Origin: Bacteroidales bacterium
GTDB lineage: Bacteria; Bacteroidota; Bacteroidia; Bacteroidales; UBA7960
Assembly: GCA_007132865.1 (NCBI GenBank)
Contig: SLNU01000029.1
Span: forward strand, 1-7,178
Direction of reading: 5' to 3'
Length of the DNA: 7,178 nucleotides
In this document: positions 7,080 to 7,178 of the stretch, piece by piece
Position numbering within the stretch: the stretch's first letter is position 1
Layout: every line of letters begins with the position of its first letter
Notes under the pieces: generated by a model
What the model saw: the letters and a program-made list of their open reading frames with translations, nothing else
The model's database searches: none
What the model was told of the DNA's origin: nothing
Made by a program: the position numbers and the translations under genes

Positions 7080-7114
7080 AAAAAAACCGCTGCGACCCGA
7101 AAGGTGCAGCGGTT
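7080..7114 (-). terminator. intrinsic terminator acting on the minus strand, after recG
   Basis: AACCGCTGC (7085-7093) pairs perfectly with GCAGCGGTT (7106-7114), nine base pairs. Inside, after one bulged G at 7094, ACC (7095-7097) pairs with GGT (7103-7105) around a five-base loop CGAAA. Seven A residues at 7080-7086 lie on the recG side, so the U-tract follows the hairpin only when transcription runs on the minus strand. On the plus strand the hairpin is followed by gaaatatta, a poor U-tract. It therefore fits a convergent gene beyond the right edge better than recG itself, although the hairpin may also slow recG transcripts. Confidence 0.7.
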
Positions 7115-7130
7115 GAAATATTATAAACGC

Positions 7131-7178
7131 TTGATTCAGCACGAACTTAGTTCAGTACGAACTTAGTTCAGTACGAAC
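7131..7178. repeat. three tandem 16-base repeats reaching the right edge
   Basis: The plus-strand unit TTAGTTCAGTACGAAC occurs exactly at 7147-7162 and 7163-7178. A third copy at 7131-7146 reads TTGATTCAGCACGAAC, with three differences. The array fills the last 48 bases and may continue outside the window. The 16-base period is not a multiple of three, so extra copies would shift a reading frame. The units are far too short, and directly adjacent without spacers, to be a CRISPR array. Confidence 0.9.
7163..7178 (-). CDS. possible last codons of a convergent gene (ends FVLN-stop)
   Basis: On the minus strand the outermost repeat reads as one base of a preceding codon, then TTC GTA CTG AAC TAA, that is F-V-L-N-stop (stop at 7165-7163). 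Short hydrophobic endings of this type close many Bacteroidota proteins with a type IX secretion C-terminal domain. A minus-strand terminator stands 48 bases beyond this stop, as expected for a real gene end. Only four sense codons are inside the window, so this is an inference from context. The other two minus frames also stop within the repeats. Confidence 0.3.

Noticed and set aside
7131..7178. CRISPR array at the right edge
   Set aside because: Units are 16 bases and directly adjacent with no unique spacers, and no cas gene is near.

Overview
The window looks like an ordinary chromosomal segment of a member of the Bacteroidota. Three things point there: the sigma-54 and RecG sequences look Bacteroidota-like; a secreted beta-barrel protein of the PorT-like kind is present; and the one sizeable intergenic region carries matches to the phylum's unusual -7 promoter element (TAnnTTTG) on both strands. 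Base composition looks moderately GC-rich for the phylum, though I did not compute it. No mobile element, phage gene, CRISPR array, rRNA or tRNA is visible.

Layout. Bases 1-975 (+) are the 3' two thirds of asnS (asparaginyl-tRNA synthetase), cut by the left edge. A 47-base gap leads to rpoN (1023-2516, +), a complete sigma-54 factor. One base later comes a small polytopic membrane protein (2518-3141, +) with worn PAP2-phosphatase motifs. These three genes probably form one transcription unit. Ten bases further on, a two-gene minus-strand operon ends head-on against it: a ketopantoate-reductase-family dehydrogenase (3835-4794, -) is followed, with a 4-base ATGA overlap, by a secreted outer-membrane beta-barrel protein (3152-3838, -). 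The 178-base divergent region 4795-4972 holds candidate promoters for both directions. recG (4973-7072, +), a complete branched-DNA helicase starting at GTG, follows.

After recG there is a hairpin whose U-tract lies on the minus strand, then three 16-base tandem repeats reaching the right edge. Together they suggest a convergent minus-strand gene just outside the window. Its last codons may read FVLN-stop, a kind of ending often seen in type IX-secreted Bacteroidota proteins.

The main genes do not form a single pathway: they are translation (asnS), transcription initiation (rpoN), DNA repair (recG) and cell-envelope or redox genes of uncertain role. I see no clear new biological system. The points most worth checking are the repeated gene end at the right edge, the altered PAP2 motif set beside rpoN, the non-canonical active-site positions of the reductase, and a 22-codon hydrophobic leader ORF directly before recG.
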